Positions 14,845 to 21,900 of a DNA stretch of 25,963 nt are shown piece after piece. The notes beneath the pieces are model-generated. The model saw nothing but the letters and a program-made list of their open reading frames with translations, searched no databases and was not told where the DNA came from. This DNA is from Omnitrophica WOR_2 bacterium RIFCSPLOWO2_12_FULL_46_30 (GTDB lineage Bacteria; Omnitrophota; Gorgyraeia; Gygaellales; UBA12090): NCBI GenBank assembly GCA_001805845.1, contig MHHA01000009.1, positions 1 through 25,963 on the forward strand, written 5' to 3'. Each line of letters starts with the position of its first letter. The first letter of the stretch is position 1. A program made the translations under genes and the position numbers.

Positions 14845-15868
14845 TATGAATATTCTTTTTAAAGGGCGGATAAATTATTCCCTTCTCAGTAATAAATGCG
14901 CTGATAAATTTATTGGGAGTGACGTCAAAGGCAGGATTATAGGCCTTTATACCGGAGGGGGCAACTCTCTTAGATTGCAGCTTAAAGACCTCATCCTTAT
15001 GCCTCTCTTCGATGGGGATATCTTTACCTCCGGCAAGCTTCAAATCAAACGTAGAACCGGGGGCAACCACATAGAAGGGAATTTTATGCTCATAGCTAAG
15101 AATGGCCAGATTAGAGGTCCCGATTTTATTGGCGGTATCGCCGTTTCCGGCAATGCGGTCGGCGCCTACGAATACCTTACTCAGCCTGCCTTCTGCCATA
15201 AGGTATCCCGCGGTGTTGTCGGCAATTAAAGTTACATTGATATTATGTTTCTTGAGCTCCCAGCTGGATAGCCGCGCGCCCTGCAGGAGAGGCCGGGTTT
15301 CGCAGGCAAAGACCTTAAAGCGCTTTCCTTTTTCTTTTGCCCGGTAAAAAACCCCCAGGGCAGTGCCATAATCAGCAGTAGCCAATGCCCCGGCATTACA
15401 GATAGTCAAACAGCTGTCATTATCTTTAATCAATCGCGAGCCAAAATCAGCGAGCCGGCGGCAGGTCTGCCTATCTTCCTCAAGAATTAGGAGCGCTTCC
15501 TGAAGAAGAAGCTTCTTGAGTCCTGCTATTTTTAGCTCGCTGTTGGCCAGGGCCTTTTTCCTCATCCTCTCCAGCGCCCAGAATAGGTTAACCGCGGTAG
15601 GACGTGATGAGCATAGATAAGCGATTACTTTATCTAAATGCCCTTTAAAAACATTAAAATTATCGGTTTTAACTTCTCTCATCCCCAGGAACACTCCAAA
15701 TGCCGCGGCGACGCCGATAGCAGGAGCCCCTCTTACCTTTAAAACCTTAATCGCATCCCAGACGCATTCAACATTATGACAATCAATATAGGCAAGCCGT
15801 AAAGGCAATTTGGTCTGGTCAATGATTCTCGCGCAATTATTTTTCCATTCAATAGTCGCTATAGGCAT
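14828..15868 (-). CDS. mtnA: S-methyl-5-thioribose-1-phosphate isomerase
   Basis: MtnA converts methylthioribose-1-phosphate to methylthioribulose-1-phosphate in methionine salvage. It has RGAPAIGVAAAFG (46-58), the catalytic Cys157 in TICNAGALATADYGTALG, CETRPLLQGARLSSWEL (189-205) and the catalytic Asp237 in GADRIAGNGDTANKIGT, which separate MtnA from eIF2B-like relatives. Length 346 aa is normal. It starts 1 bp after the DUF362 stop and overlaps the long thiL form by 17 bp. No other methionine-salvage gene lies in the window, so the use of the product here is unknown. Confidence 0.95.
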   Translation of the reverse strand: MPIATIEWKNNCARIIDQTKLPLRLAYIDCHNVECVWDAIKVLKVRGAPAIGVAAAFGVFLGMREVKTDNFNVFKGHLDKVIAYLCSSRPTAVNLFWALERMRKKALANSELKIAGLKKLLLQEALLILEEDRQTCRRLADFGSRLIKDNDSCLTICNAGALATADYGTALGVFYRAKEKGKRFKVFACETRPLLQGARLSSWELKKHNINVTLIADNTAGYLMAEGRLSKVFVGADRIAGNGDTANKIGTSNLAILSYEHKIPFYVVAPGSTFDLKLAGGKDIPIEERHKDEVFKLQSKRVAPSGIKAYNPAFDVTPNKFISAFITEKGIIYPPFKKNIHNVLAV

Positions 15869-15869
15869 C

Positions 15870-17021
15870 TTATATCCCCAAAACCCTGGCTAAAAAACTC
15901 TTTTTAGTGGCAATCGCTCCATAGGGGCAGGCCTCCTGACAGCAGAAACAGGAAATGCATCGCGCGTAATCAATTACGAGTTTGCCTTTTTGGACGCTCA
16001 TCGTCTTCTGGGGGCAGTTCTTAACGCATGACTCACACAGCCGGCAGGCGTCAGAATCTATTTTGGGCTGGATGGTGATTAATTTCTTCAAAATATTGGC
16101 AATGAACCCGGGAAACTTATTTACCAGAACCTGTTTAAATGAGGCGTCGGGAAGCTTAAAATCGGCAATAATACAAGAGGAAAGCTTTTCGCCTTTGATT
16201 TCAATATCGCTCTCATCTACGTTTCCAATATTTCTTTTTGCCGCCTCTTTATTGGTAAAGACATACTCCGGCGGGATATCCATCAGCTTCGCCAGGATTA
16301 CATCTATTGCCAGGCCATCCGCGCCAGCCAGAATAAGCCCAAAATTTCTCTTTATTCCTGAGGTTGCCGGGCCATTTCCCTCAATACCCGAAATGCCATC
16401 AACAATGCTAATGGCGGGTTTAACCATCTGATAAATATCCAGCAGGACTTCCGCAAATTTTTCCTGCTGAAAAAAATTCTTATGGCATTCAAGCTTAAAG
16501 GTGCCGGGAATCAAACCAAAAAGATTTTTTATTGCTCCGGTCAGGAGCATAAAGTTATGGGTCTTAAATTTCGGCAGATTGACAATATAATCGCACTCCC
16601 TGACTAAAGTAGTCAAGGGAAAATATGCCTGCCTGCCTGCTGAGCAGGCAGGCATAAATCTTTTCTCAAAGGTAACTAATCCTATCTTTTCCTCATCGGC
16701 TATTTGTTTAATGCCCGTACGCTCATACACCTTTAAGATATCTTCTATATATCCGCCAAAAACACTTGGCCCGTCGCCTATACAAATTTTGCAATTAATC
16801 TCTTTTAAAAGCCTTATCACTGAACGCACAAACTCAGGATGCGTAGTGATGGCTGCCTCCGGCTCAATCGCCATCAATAGGTTTGGCTTAAGTAAAACCC
16901 TGGAACCGGCCTTAATGAACTTCTTCATCCCGCCGATGAGCTCCACCGCCTGCCTGACTTTTAAAAAAAGTTCTCCCTGGCTATAGGTTGAGCACCTGAC
17001 TATAGAAACCTGCGATTTCAT
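15870..17021 (-). CDS. DUF362 protein with C-terminal 2x[4Fe-4S] ferredoxin domain
   Basis: The function is unknown. The main part (about 1-310) is a DUF362 domain, with VLLKPNLLMA, THPEFVRSVIRLL, IGDGPSVFGG, NLPKFKTHNFMLLTGAIKNLFGL and SIVDGISGIEGNGPATSG. The C-terminus has two typical cluster motifs, CRLCESCVKNCP and CISCFCCQEACP, so it should bind two 4Fe-4S clusters. DUF362-ferredoxin proteins are common in anaerobes and are presumed to work in electron transfer. Residues 124-130 (PACSAGR) come from a family A palindrome. The ATG lies in an ATGA overlap with tatD, and a family B element ends 6-7 bp before it, whose G-run may act as a weak Shine-Dalgarno. MtnA follows by 1 bp. Confidence 0.88.
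   Translation of the reverse strand: MKSQVSIVRCSTYSQGELFLKVRQAVELIGGMKKFIKAGSRVLLKPNLLMAIEPEAAITTHPEFVRSVIRLLKEINCKICIGDGPSVFGGYIEDILKVYERTGIKQIADEEKIGLVTFEKRFMPACSAGRQAYFPLTTLVRECDYIVNLPKFKTHNFMLLTGAIKNLFGLIPGTFKLECHKNFFQQEKFAEVLLDIYQMVKPAISIVDGISGIEGNGPATSGIKRNFGLILAGADGLAIDVILAKLMDIPPEYVFTNKEAAKRNIGNVDESDIEIKGEKLSSCIIADFKLPDASFKQVLVNKFPGFIANILKKLITIQPKIDSDACRLCESCVKNCPQKTMSVQKGKLVIDYARCISCFCCQEACPYGAIATKKSFLARVLGI
16630..16654. repeat. family A palindrome inside the DUF362 gene
   Basis: The core CCTGCCTGC-TGA-GCAGGCAGG is at 16632-16652, and one further pair of bases on each side extends the symmetry to 25 bp (TG ... CA). It is in frame and yields PACSAGR between FEKRFM and AYFPLTTLV. Confidence 0.88.
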
Positions 17022-17902
17022 AAGTGAACCCCGTTAGAAACCTCTTTCTCTTTTGAGGTTGCCCTATAGTTTCTAACGGGGTGAAGCCCAAATAATCTCC
17101 CGGCATTCTCGGTAGTGCTTTTTGCAATAGCTTCAATACTGCAATTCCTTAATTCTGCTATTGCCTTAGCCAAGAGCTTTACATTGACCGGTTCATTGCG
17201 TTTCCCGCGCATTCCTTCAGGTGATAAATAGGGGCAGTCGGTTTCAAGCAATAATCTATCCTCAGGAACAAGCTTTACCAACTCTCGTAAGTTATCTGAT
17301 TTTTTATAGGTAATATTGCAGGTAAAAGAAATGTGCAGCCCTAAATCTAAGCAGCTTCTTAAAAAATCTCTACTCCCGGAGAAACAATGCAGGACGCCTT
17401 TTAACTTGCCCGCTTTCTCCTTTAATATCCCCAGGGTTTCTTCTTCGGCCTGACGGCTATGAAGGATTAAGGGCAGGTTCTCGGTAATGCTTAAGTCAAC
17501 AAACTTTCTAAAAAGTTTTTTCTGCGTATCAACCGGAGAGAGATTACGATAAAAATCCAGTCCTACCTCGCCGATTGCCACTACCTTCTTTGCTCGCCCC
17601 GCCCTTGCCCCGCCTATGCTCGCAGGAGCGGGGCCTGCGCGCAAGGGCGAAACAAGCAAAACGCTTTTCAGCTGTTCAAAGCCGTTATCGTCAATTTCGC
17701 CGCTTGAGTGAGGATGAATTCCAACCGAGGCATAGATGTTCTCGTATCGCCGGGCTAAATCAACAGCGGCAAAACAGCCCTTCAGGCTTGAGCCGACATT
17801 TATTATAGAGTTGATGCCTTCTTCCTGCGAGCGCCTAATCACTTCTTCCCTGTCAGGGTCAAAATCCGGAAGGTCTAAATGGGCGTGGGTATCAATGAAC
17901 AT
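17018..17902 (-). CDS. tatD: TatD-family metal-dependent deoxyribonuclease, with two repeat-derived segments
   Basis: TatD proteins are TIM-barrel metal hydrolases with DNase and possibly other activities. Metal ligands are visible: THAHLD (His6, His8), GEVGLDFYR (Glu112), LILHSRQA, GVLHCFSG and ETDCPYLSP. The start is set at the ATG at 17902, one base after the metG stop, because THAHLD is normally at the very N-terminus. An in-frame ATG 37 codons upstream would add an unrelated extension that lies inside metG. The 294-aa protein is longer than usual (about 255-265) for two reasons: residues about 85-103 (an LRAGPAPASIGGARAGRA run) come from a hairpin at 17600-17649, and the last 20 residues (from PVRNYRATSK) come from a family B element. 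The stop overlaps the next ATG as ATGA. Confidence 0.93.
   Translation of the reverse strand: MFIDTHAHLDLPDFDPDREEVIRRSQEEGINSIINVGSSLKGCFAAVDLARRYENIYASVGIHPHSSGEIDDNGFEQLKSVLLVSPLRAGPAPASIGGARAGRAKKVVAIGEVGLDFYRNLSPVDTQKKLFRKFVDLSITENLPLILHSRQAEEETLGILKEKAGKLKGVLHCFSGSRDFLRSCLDLGLHISFTCNITYKKSDNLRELVKLVPEDRLLLETDCPYLSPEGMRGKRNEPVNVKLLAKAIAELRNCSIEAIAKSTTENAGRLFGLHPVRNYRATSKEKEVSNGVHL
17028..17082. repeat. family B 55-bp palindromic element, copy 2 (tatD 3' end)
   Basis: Outer arms 17028-17041 and 17069-17082 pair perfectly over 14 bp, and CCTC/GAGG can form an inner stem. It aligns without gaps to 4870-4924. Here it is translated as the last 19 or so residues of TatD, after the natural family end RLFGL, and ends 6-7 bp before the ATG of the DUF362 gene. 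Confidence 0.9.
17600..17649. repeat. in-frame nested hairpin inside tatD
   Basis: The outer stem CGCCCTTGC (17600-17608) pairs with GCAAGGGCG (17641-17649). An inner GCCCCGC-type stem pairs with GCGGGGC between them. It encodes an alanine- and glycine-rich loop (residues about 85-101) before KKVVAIGEVGLD that TatD proteins do not normally have. Its sequence differs from families A to C. Confidence 0.7.
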
Positions 17903-17903
17903 T

Positions 17904-19424
17904 CTAAGTGCGCGGGAAAAGCGGGATGCCTTTTTTAATGATAGGCCCGGAAAATTGTTCCTGAATATTCTTTGTAGTTGAAGGCATAAAGCTGGATAGG
18001 GCTGAGGAGACATTTTTGATTATTTCAACCAAAAGTAAAATAAAGGAATCCATTTCTTCGGATTTTTTCTCTTTTAAAAGATTCCAGGGTTTGGTTTCTT
18101 CAATAAACTTATTGGCTTGATTTATAATGAGCCATATCTTATCTAAAGCGGCGGTAAAATCTATCCTTTGAATAGCCATCCCTACATCTGCTGCCAGGTT
18201 ATCGCTATCTTCTTTTAGCTGACTCTGCGCAAGCTCTCTGGCCTGAGGAAGCCTGCCCGAAAGATATTTCTCTACCATCGTTAGGCTGCGATGAACGAGA
18301 TTGCCCAGGTCATTGGCTAAATCGCTGTTTTTTCTTTTTATGATTGCCTCGTCCGAAAAATTACCGTCTAAGCCAAAAGGAACATCGCGCAGCAGGAAAT
18401 AGCGATAACCGTCTATGCCGTATTCTTTTACCAGCCTTAAAGGGTCAATAACATTCCCCCGGGATTTAGACATCTTATCCTGGCCGGTCATCCACCAGCC
18501 ATGGGCAAAAATCATTTTGGGAGGTTCTAAATTTAAAGCCCTTAAAATAATCGGCCAGTAGATTGCGTGCTGCCTTAAGATGTCTTTGCCGATCAAGTGC
18601 AGGTCTGCCGGCCAATATCTTTTAAACTTTGCTTCATCGTAACTAAAACCTACGGCGCTGATATAGTTTATAAGAGCGTCAAACCAGACATAGGTCACAT
18701 GTTCTTTGCTAAAAGGTATATCAATTCCCCAGCCTAAACGCGCGCGCGGCCTTGAGATACATAAATCATTAAGCTTATAGCGCTTGAGAAAACTCAAGAC
18801 CTCATTATAACGGGATAGCGGCTTAATAAAATCCCGGTGGTTCTCTATATACCCGATAAGCCAGCCCTGATATTTAGAAAGCCTGAAAAAAAAATTCTTC
18901 TCGCTGAGCTTCTCAACCGGACGCAGGCAATCAGGGCAAAGTCCCGCGCTTTGAACCTGCAAATCTGTCCAGAATGTCTCGCAGGGAGTGCAATACCATC
19001 CTTCATACGACTCAAGGTATATATCTTCGTTTTCATATAGAGTATTTAAGGCATTTTTCACGGTCAAGATATGGCGCTCTTCGGTGGTACGGATAAAATC
19101 ATCGTAGGAAATATCCAGCGATTTCCACAGTTCAATAAATACCGAGACCATCTTATCCGCAAATACCTTTTCGCTTAAACCCGCATCCTGGGCGCTCTTT
19201 GCTATCTTCTGTCCGTGCTCATCGGTTCCGGTTAAAAAATATACATCTTCGCCGAGCTGCCTGTGGAATCTTGCTAATACATCCGCTGCGATATTCGTAT
19301 ACGAATGCCCGATGTGCGGCGCAGAGTTTACGTAGTATAAAGGAGTGGTAATATAAAACTTTTTATTCACCCCGCCATTCCTTATTATATTCACACTTTC
19401 ATTTTTAGGAAGGGCGTGGTTCAT
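17904..19424 (-). CDS. metG: methionyl-tRNA synthetase, short form
   Basis: MetG charges tRNA-Met. Seen: YYVNSAPHIGHSYTNIAAD with the HIGH motif (37-40), TGTDEHGQK, a zinc-knuckle pair Cys145-x2-Cys148 and Cys163-x2-Cys166, WFDALINYIS, and DKMSKSRGNVID with KMSKS at 317-321. The 506-aa protein ends in a helical anticodon domain and PLFPR, without the C-terminal tRNA-binding EMAP-like domain that some bacteria add. The ATG at 19424 forms an ATGA overlap with the ricT stop. A GTG at 19370 with AAGGA before it would start just ahead of KKFYITTPLYYV, where most MetG begin, and is a plausible alternative. Confidence 0.97.
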   Translation of the reverse strand: MNHALPKNESVNIIRNGGVNKKFYITTPLYYVNSAPHIGHSYTNIAADVLARFHRQLGEDVYFLTGTDEHGQKIAKSAQDAGLSEKVFADKMVSVFIELWKSLDISYDDFIRTTEERHILTVKNALNTLYENEDIYLESYEGWYCTPCETFWTDLQVQSAGLCPDCLRPVEKLSEKNFFFRLSKYQGWLIGYIENHRDFIKPLSRYNEVLSFLKRYKLNDLCISRPRARLGWGIDIPFSKEHVTYVWFDALINYISAVGFSYDEAKFKRYWPADLHLIGKDILRQHAIYWPIILRALNLEPPKMIFAHGWWMTGQDKMSKSRGNVIDPLRLVKEYGIDGYRYFLLRDVPFGLDGNFSDEAIIKRKNSDLANDLGNLVHRSLTMVEKYLSGRLPQARELAQSQLKEDSDNLAADVGMAIQRIDFTAALDKIWLIINQANKFIEETKPWNLLKEKKSEEMDSFILLLVEIIKNVSSALSSFMPSTTKNIQEQFSGPIIKKGIPLFPRT

Positions 19425-20323
19425 TTGTACTCTTTCTTAACCTGCCTTCCGTCATCAAATTCTATAAAACAACAGCGCTTCAACTTATTAACACCGACAA
19501 CTTTACCTTTACCCTCGGCAACGCTAACGGTATCGCCTTCCTTAGGCAGGTCTTTGGATAATTCATTATACATAGTATATTCATAGGCAAGACAGCACAT
19601 CAGCCTTCCGCAAATGCCGGAGATTTTAGGCGGATTTAAGGCCAGCCCCTGCTCTTTGGCCATCTTAATCATTACCGGCTCAAAGTCCTTTAAGAAAGTA
19701 GCGCAGCAAAGCTTTCTCCCGCAGATACCAAAGCCGCCAAAAAGTCTTGCCTCATCCCGGACTCCGATTTGCCTTAATTCAATACGTGCCTTAAAAATTT
19801 TTGCCAGCTCTTTAACCAGGTCGCGAAAATCGACCCTGCCCTCAGCTGTAAAATAAAAAATGGCTTTGCTGCGGTCAAAGGAATATTCGCAGTCAACTAA
19901 TTTCATATCTAACTTATATTCCTCAATCTTCGCTTGAGCCCTGCCGAAATCCTCTTTGGCTTTGAGCTTATTATCGTCTATCTGCTTTAAATCATTGCCT
20001 GTGGCAAGCCTTATGACCTTCCTTAGCGGCTCTCCCTGAGATTTATCCTCCTGATGATAAATCTCAGGGTGGGATTTTTCAGCTGGCTTATGGCTGCGGC
20101 TAGCGGAAGCCGCACCCTGCCTTGCCGGCAGGCCCGCCTGCCGGACGGGCAGGCAGGCATCACCCTCCGGCTTATTTTCTACCACTAAGACTACGTGGCC
20201 GTAATCGGCGCCGCGGTCGGCCTCAACAATAACGTAATCCCCAAGCCTTATCTTTTCTTCTGAACATTTAAAATATAAGGCCTGTCCTACCTCTCTAAGT
20301 TTTACCTGGGTTATTTTTTCCAT
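19421..20323 (-). CDS. ricT: PSP1-domain protein (RicT/YaaT family) with three palindrome-encoded insertions
   Basis: In Bacillus, RicT (YaaT) is part of the Ric complex that carries iron-sulphur clusters and helps RNase Y process mRNA. This protein has the family's cysteine segments CGRKLCCATFLKDFEPV and ISGICGRLMCCLAYE, the ligand region of PSP1 proteins, plus LRKVIRLATGNDL and DCEYSFDRSKAIFYFTAEGRVDFR. The 300-aa length is above the usual 265-280. The excess is one stretch at residues about 55-98, between VVENKPEGD and EPLRKVIR, and all of it coincides with three successive inverted repeats. RicT is essential or important only in some species. Partners RicA and RicF are not visible. It overlaps holB by 13 bp and metG by 4 bp. 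Confidence 0.88.
   Translation of the reverse strand: MEKITQVKLREVGQALYFKCSEEKIRLGDYVIVEADRGADYGHVVLVVENKPEGDACLPVRQAGLPARQGAASASRSHKPAEKSHPEIYHQEDKSQGEPLRKVIRLATGNDLKQIDDNKLKAKEDFGRAQAKIEEYKLDMKLVDCEYSFDRSKAIFYFTAEGRVDFRDLVKELAKIFKARIELRQIGVRDEARLFGGFGICGRKLCCATFLKDFEPVMIKMAKEQGLALNPPKISGICGRLMCCLAYEYTMYNELSKDLPKEGDTVSVAEGKGKVVGVNKLKRCCFIEFDDGRQVKKEYK
20036..20067. repeat. in-frame 12-bp-stem inverted repeat inside ricT
   Basis: CTGAGATTTATC (20036-20047) pairs perfectly with GATAAATCTCAG (20056-20067) around 8 bases. It encodes PEIYHQEDKSQ (residues about 86-96), inside the extra stretch of RicT. It is AT-rich, unlike family A. Confidence 0.8.
20096..20113. repeat. short inverted repeat inside ricT
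   Basis: GCGGCT (20096-20101) pairs with AGCCGC (20108-20113) around a 6-base loop. It adjoins the compound family A copy at 20115-20159 and gives residues about 71-76 (ASASRS). Confidence 0.5.
20115..20159. repeat. compound family A palindrome inside ricT
   Basis: Two overlapping inverted repeats in 45 bp: an imperfect GCC-TT-GCCGGCAGGC unit, then GCCTGCC-GGACG-GGCAGGC. It begins CCCTGCC and ends GGGCAGGCAGGC, like two degenerate family A copies joined. In frame it encodes ACLPVRQAGLPARQG (residues about 56-70). Confidence 0.75.
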
Positions 20324-21285
20324 ATACGGCGGCTGGCCGTCCAGATGTTATCTGTAAGCAGCCTAATGTTAATATTCTGGTCAATATACTCAAAACTTTT
20401 AGAGAGTTTAGCCAGCAGCGAAAGTAATTCGGAATAAGTGCACATCCGGGAGGCGCTCATAACTTCCTGAAAGCGGTCCTGATTTATCAGATATTCAAGC
20501 CCCATACCTGCCTTAACAAACAGGACATCCCTGAAGTAGCTCATCAGGATAGACAGGGCCTGAACAGCTTGCGCCTTATCTTTAAAAAATTCCTCAAGGC
20601 CCCGCTGGGCCTCGCCGTGTAAGAACGTATCCAGAATGCCTTTTCTCTTAGTTAAGAAATCACCCCGGCCTAATGCTTTCGCTTCGCCTATTTTTCCGTC
20701 GCAATAACGAGCCAGATAACTGCTTTGTTGATGGCCTAAGGCATAATCCTGCTTAAGAATTCCCTCAACCTGCGTTCTTCTCAGATTAGAGAATTTAATT
20801 TTCTGGCAACGTGATGAAATAGTAGGTAAGACCGCGCGCAGGCGCGTTGTAATGAGAATGATAACCGAATCCGCAGGCGGTTCCTCAATTACCTTCAGTA
20901 GGCAATTCGCTGCTTCCTCGCTCAAGGCCTGGGCATTATTAATCACAAATACCTTAACTCTGCCCTCAAAGGGCTTAAGGTTAACGGCGCTTTGCATCTG
21001 ACGGATTTGCTCAATCCCGACGCTCTCAGAATCTTCCTTAAGGTCTAACCAGTGCAGATCTGGATGTTCCAGCTTATCCGACTTAAAGCAGGGGGGACAC
21101 TGCTCACAGGAATCAGGAGCATCCTCTCGGCAATTGAGGCTTTTAGCAAACTGTTTAGCGGTAAAGGACTTACCCACACCGTCCGGGCCATAAAAAAGAT
21201 AACTTATTCCCCGGCGCCTTTCCTTCAATGAATTTTGTAAAATCTTAATTGCGGTTTCCTGCCCGATTATTTCTTTAAACGACAT
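20311..21285 (-). CDS. holB: DNA polymerase III delta' subunit
   Basis: HolB is the delta' subunit of the clamp loader, which opens the sliding clamp for replication. The 324-aa AAA+ protein shows FYGPDGVGKSFTAKQFA (32-47), a four-cysteine zinc module (Cys52, Cys60, Cys63, Cys66), KVFVINNAQALSEEAANCLLKVIEEPPADS with the Walker B-like region, and LPTISSRCQKIKF with the SRC sensor motif. The C-terminal collar domain is less conserved. Because the P-loop is intact it could bind ATP, unlike the E. coli delta' subunit. It stands between tmk and ricT, as in Bacillus. It overlaps ricT by 13 bp. Confidence 0.95.
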   Translation of the reverse strand: MSFKEIIGQETAIKILQNSLKERRRGISYLFYGPDGVGKSFTAKQFAKSLNCREDAPDSCEQCPPCFKSDKLEHPDLHWLDLKEDSESVGIEQIRQMQSAVNLKPFEGRVKVFVINNAQALSEEAANCLLKVIEEPPADSVIILITTRLRAVLPTISSRCQKIKFSNLRRTQVEGILKQDYALGHQQSSYLARYCDGKIGEAKALGRGDFLTKRKGILDTFLHGEAQRGLEEFFKDKAQAVQALSILMSYFRDVLFVKAGMGLEYLINQDRFQEVMSASRMCTYSELLSLLAKLSKSFEYIDQNINIRLLTDNIWTASRRIWKK

Positions 21286-21287
21286 TT

Positions 21288-21899
21288 TCAGTTTAGCAGT
21301 TTATCTACCAATCTCCTTATTTCTTCCTGGGTCTTTTGGATATTCTCGACCTTCACTACCCTTACCCTCCAGGGCGAACTTTGCGCTATTTTAAGATAAC
21401 CTTTTCTCACGCGCGAATGGTAATCAAACGAACGCTGCTCAATCCTATCCTTATTTTTGCCGGCTCTCCTTAAACCTTCCCTGACATCAATGTCAAGAAG
21501 CACGGTCAAATCGGCGCTTAAGCCTCCGGTTACAAAAGCGCCTAATTGATTAATAAATTCCCTGTCTAATCCTAAACCATAACCCTGATAAGCAACCGTG
21601 GCATCCTGAAAACGGTCGCAGAGGACTATAACGCCCTTTCTTAAAGCAGGAACAATTTTTTCTTCAACCAGCTGCGCCCGCGCGGCCAGATAGAACAAAA
21701 GTTCCGTCTTATCGGAAATAAAACCGTTATGCTTATCCAGAAGAATTCTTCTGATGGCTTCACTCACCCTGGTTGAGCCCGGCTCTCTCAGGACTAAGAC
21801 GGGGTATTTATTCTTCTTCAGATAATCCTTAAGCAGCTTGATCTGGGTTGACTTGCCGCTGCCTTCAAAGCCCTCAAAGGTAATGAATATGCCTTTCAT
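21288..21899 (-). CDS. tmk: thymidylate kinase
   Basis: Tmk phosphorylates dTMP to dTDP. The P-loop GFEGSGKSTQ (about 9-18), LREPGSTRVSEAIRRILL, the LFYLAARAQLVEE lid-side helix, LCDRFQDATVAYQGYG with the DR(F/Y) motif, and TVLLDIDVREGLRRA are present in order. The start is the ATG at 21899, which gives 203 aa and a normal MKGIFITFEG opening. It has AAGGG about 8 nt upstream and lies one base after the cysS stop. An upstream ATG at 21944 would add 15 residues that are encoded inside cysS. It ends 2 bp before holB. Confidence 0.95.
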   Translation of the reverse strand: MKGIFITFEGFEGSGKSTQIKLLKDYLKKNKYPVLVLREPGSTRVSEAIRRILLDKHNGFISDKTELLFYLAARAQLVEEKIVPALRKGVIVLCDRFQDATVAYQGYGLGLDREFINQLGAFVTGGLSADLTVLLDIDVREGLRRAGKNKDRIEQRSFDYHSRVRKGYLKIAQSSPWRVRVVKVENIQKTQEEIRRLVDKLLN

Positions 21900-21900
21900 A

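Noticed and set aside
17903..18013. 37-codon N-terminal extension of tatD
   Set aside because: The family starts at the metal-binding THAHLD, the extension lies wholly within metG in another frame, and the ATG at 17902 follows the metG stop by one base.
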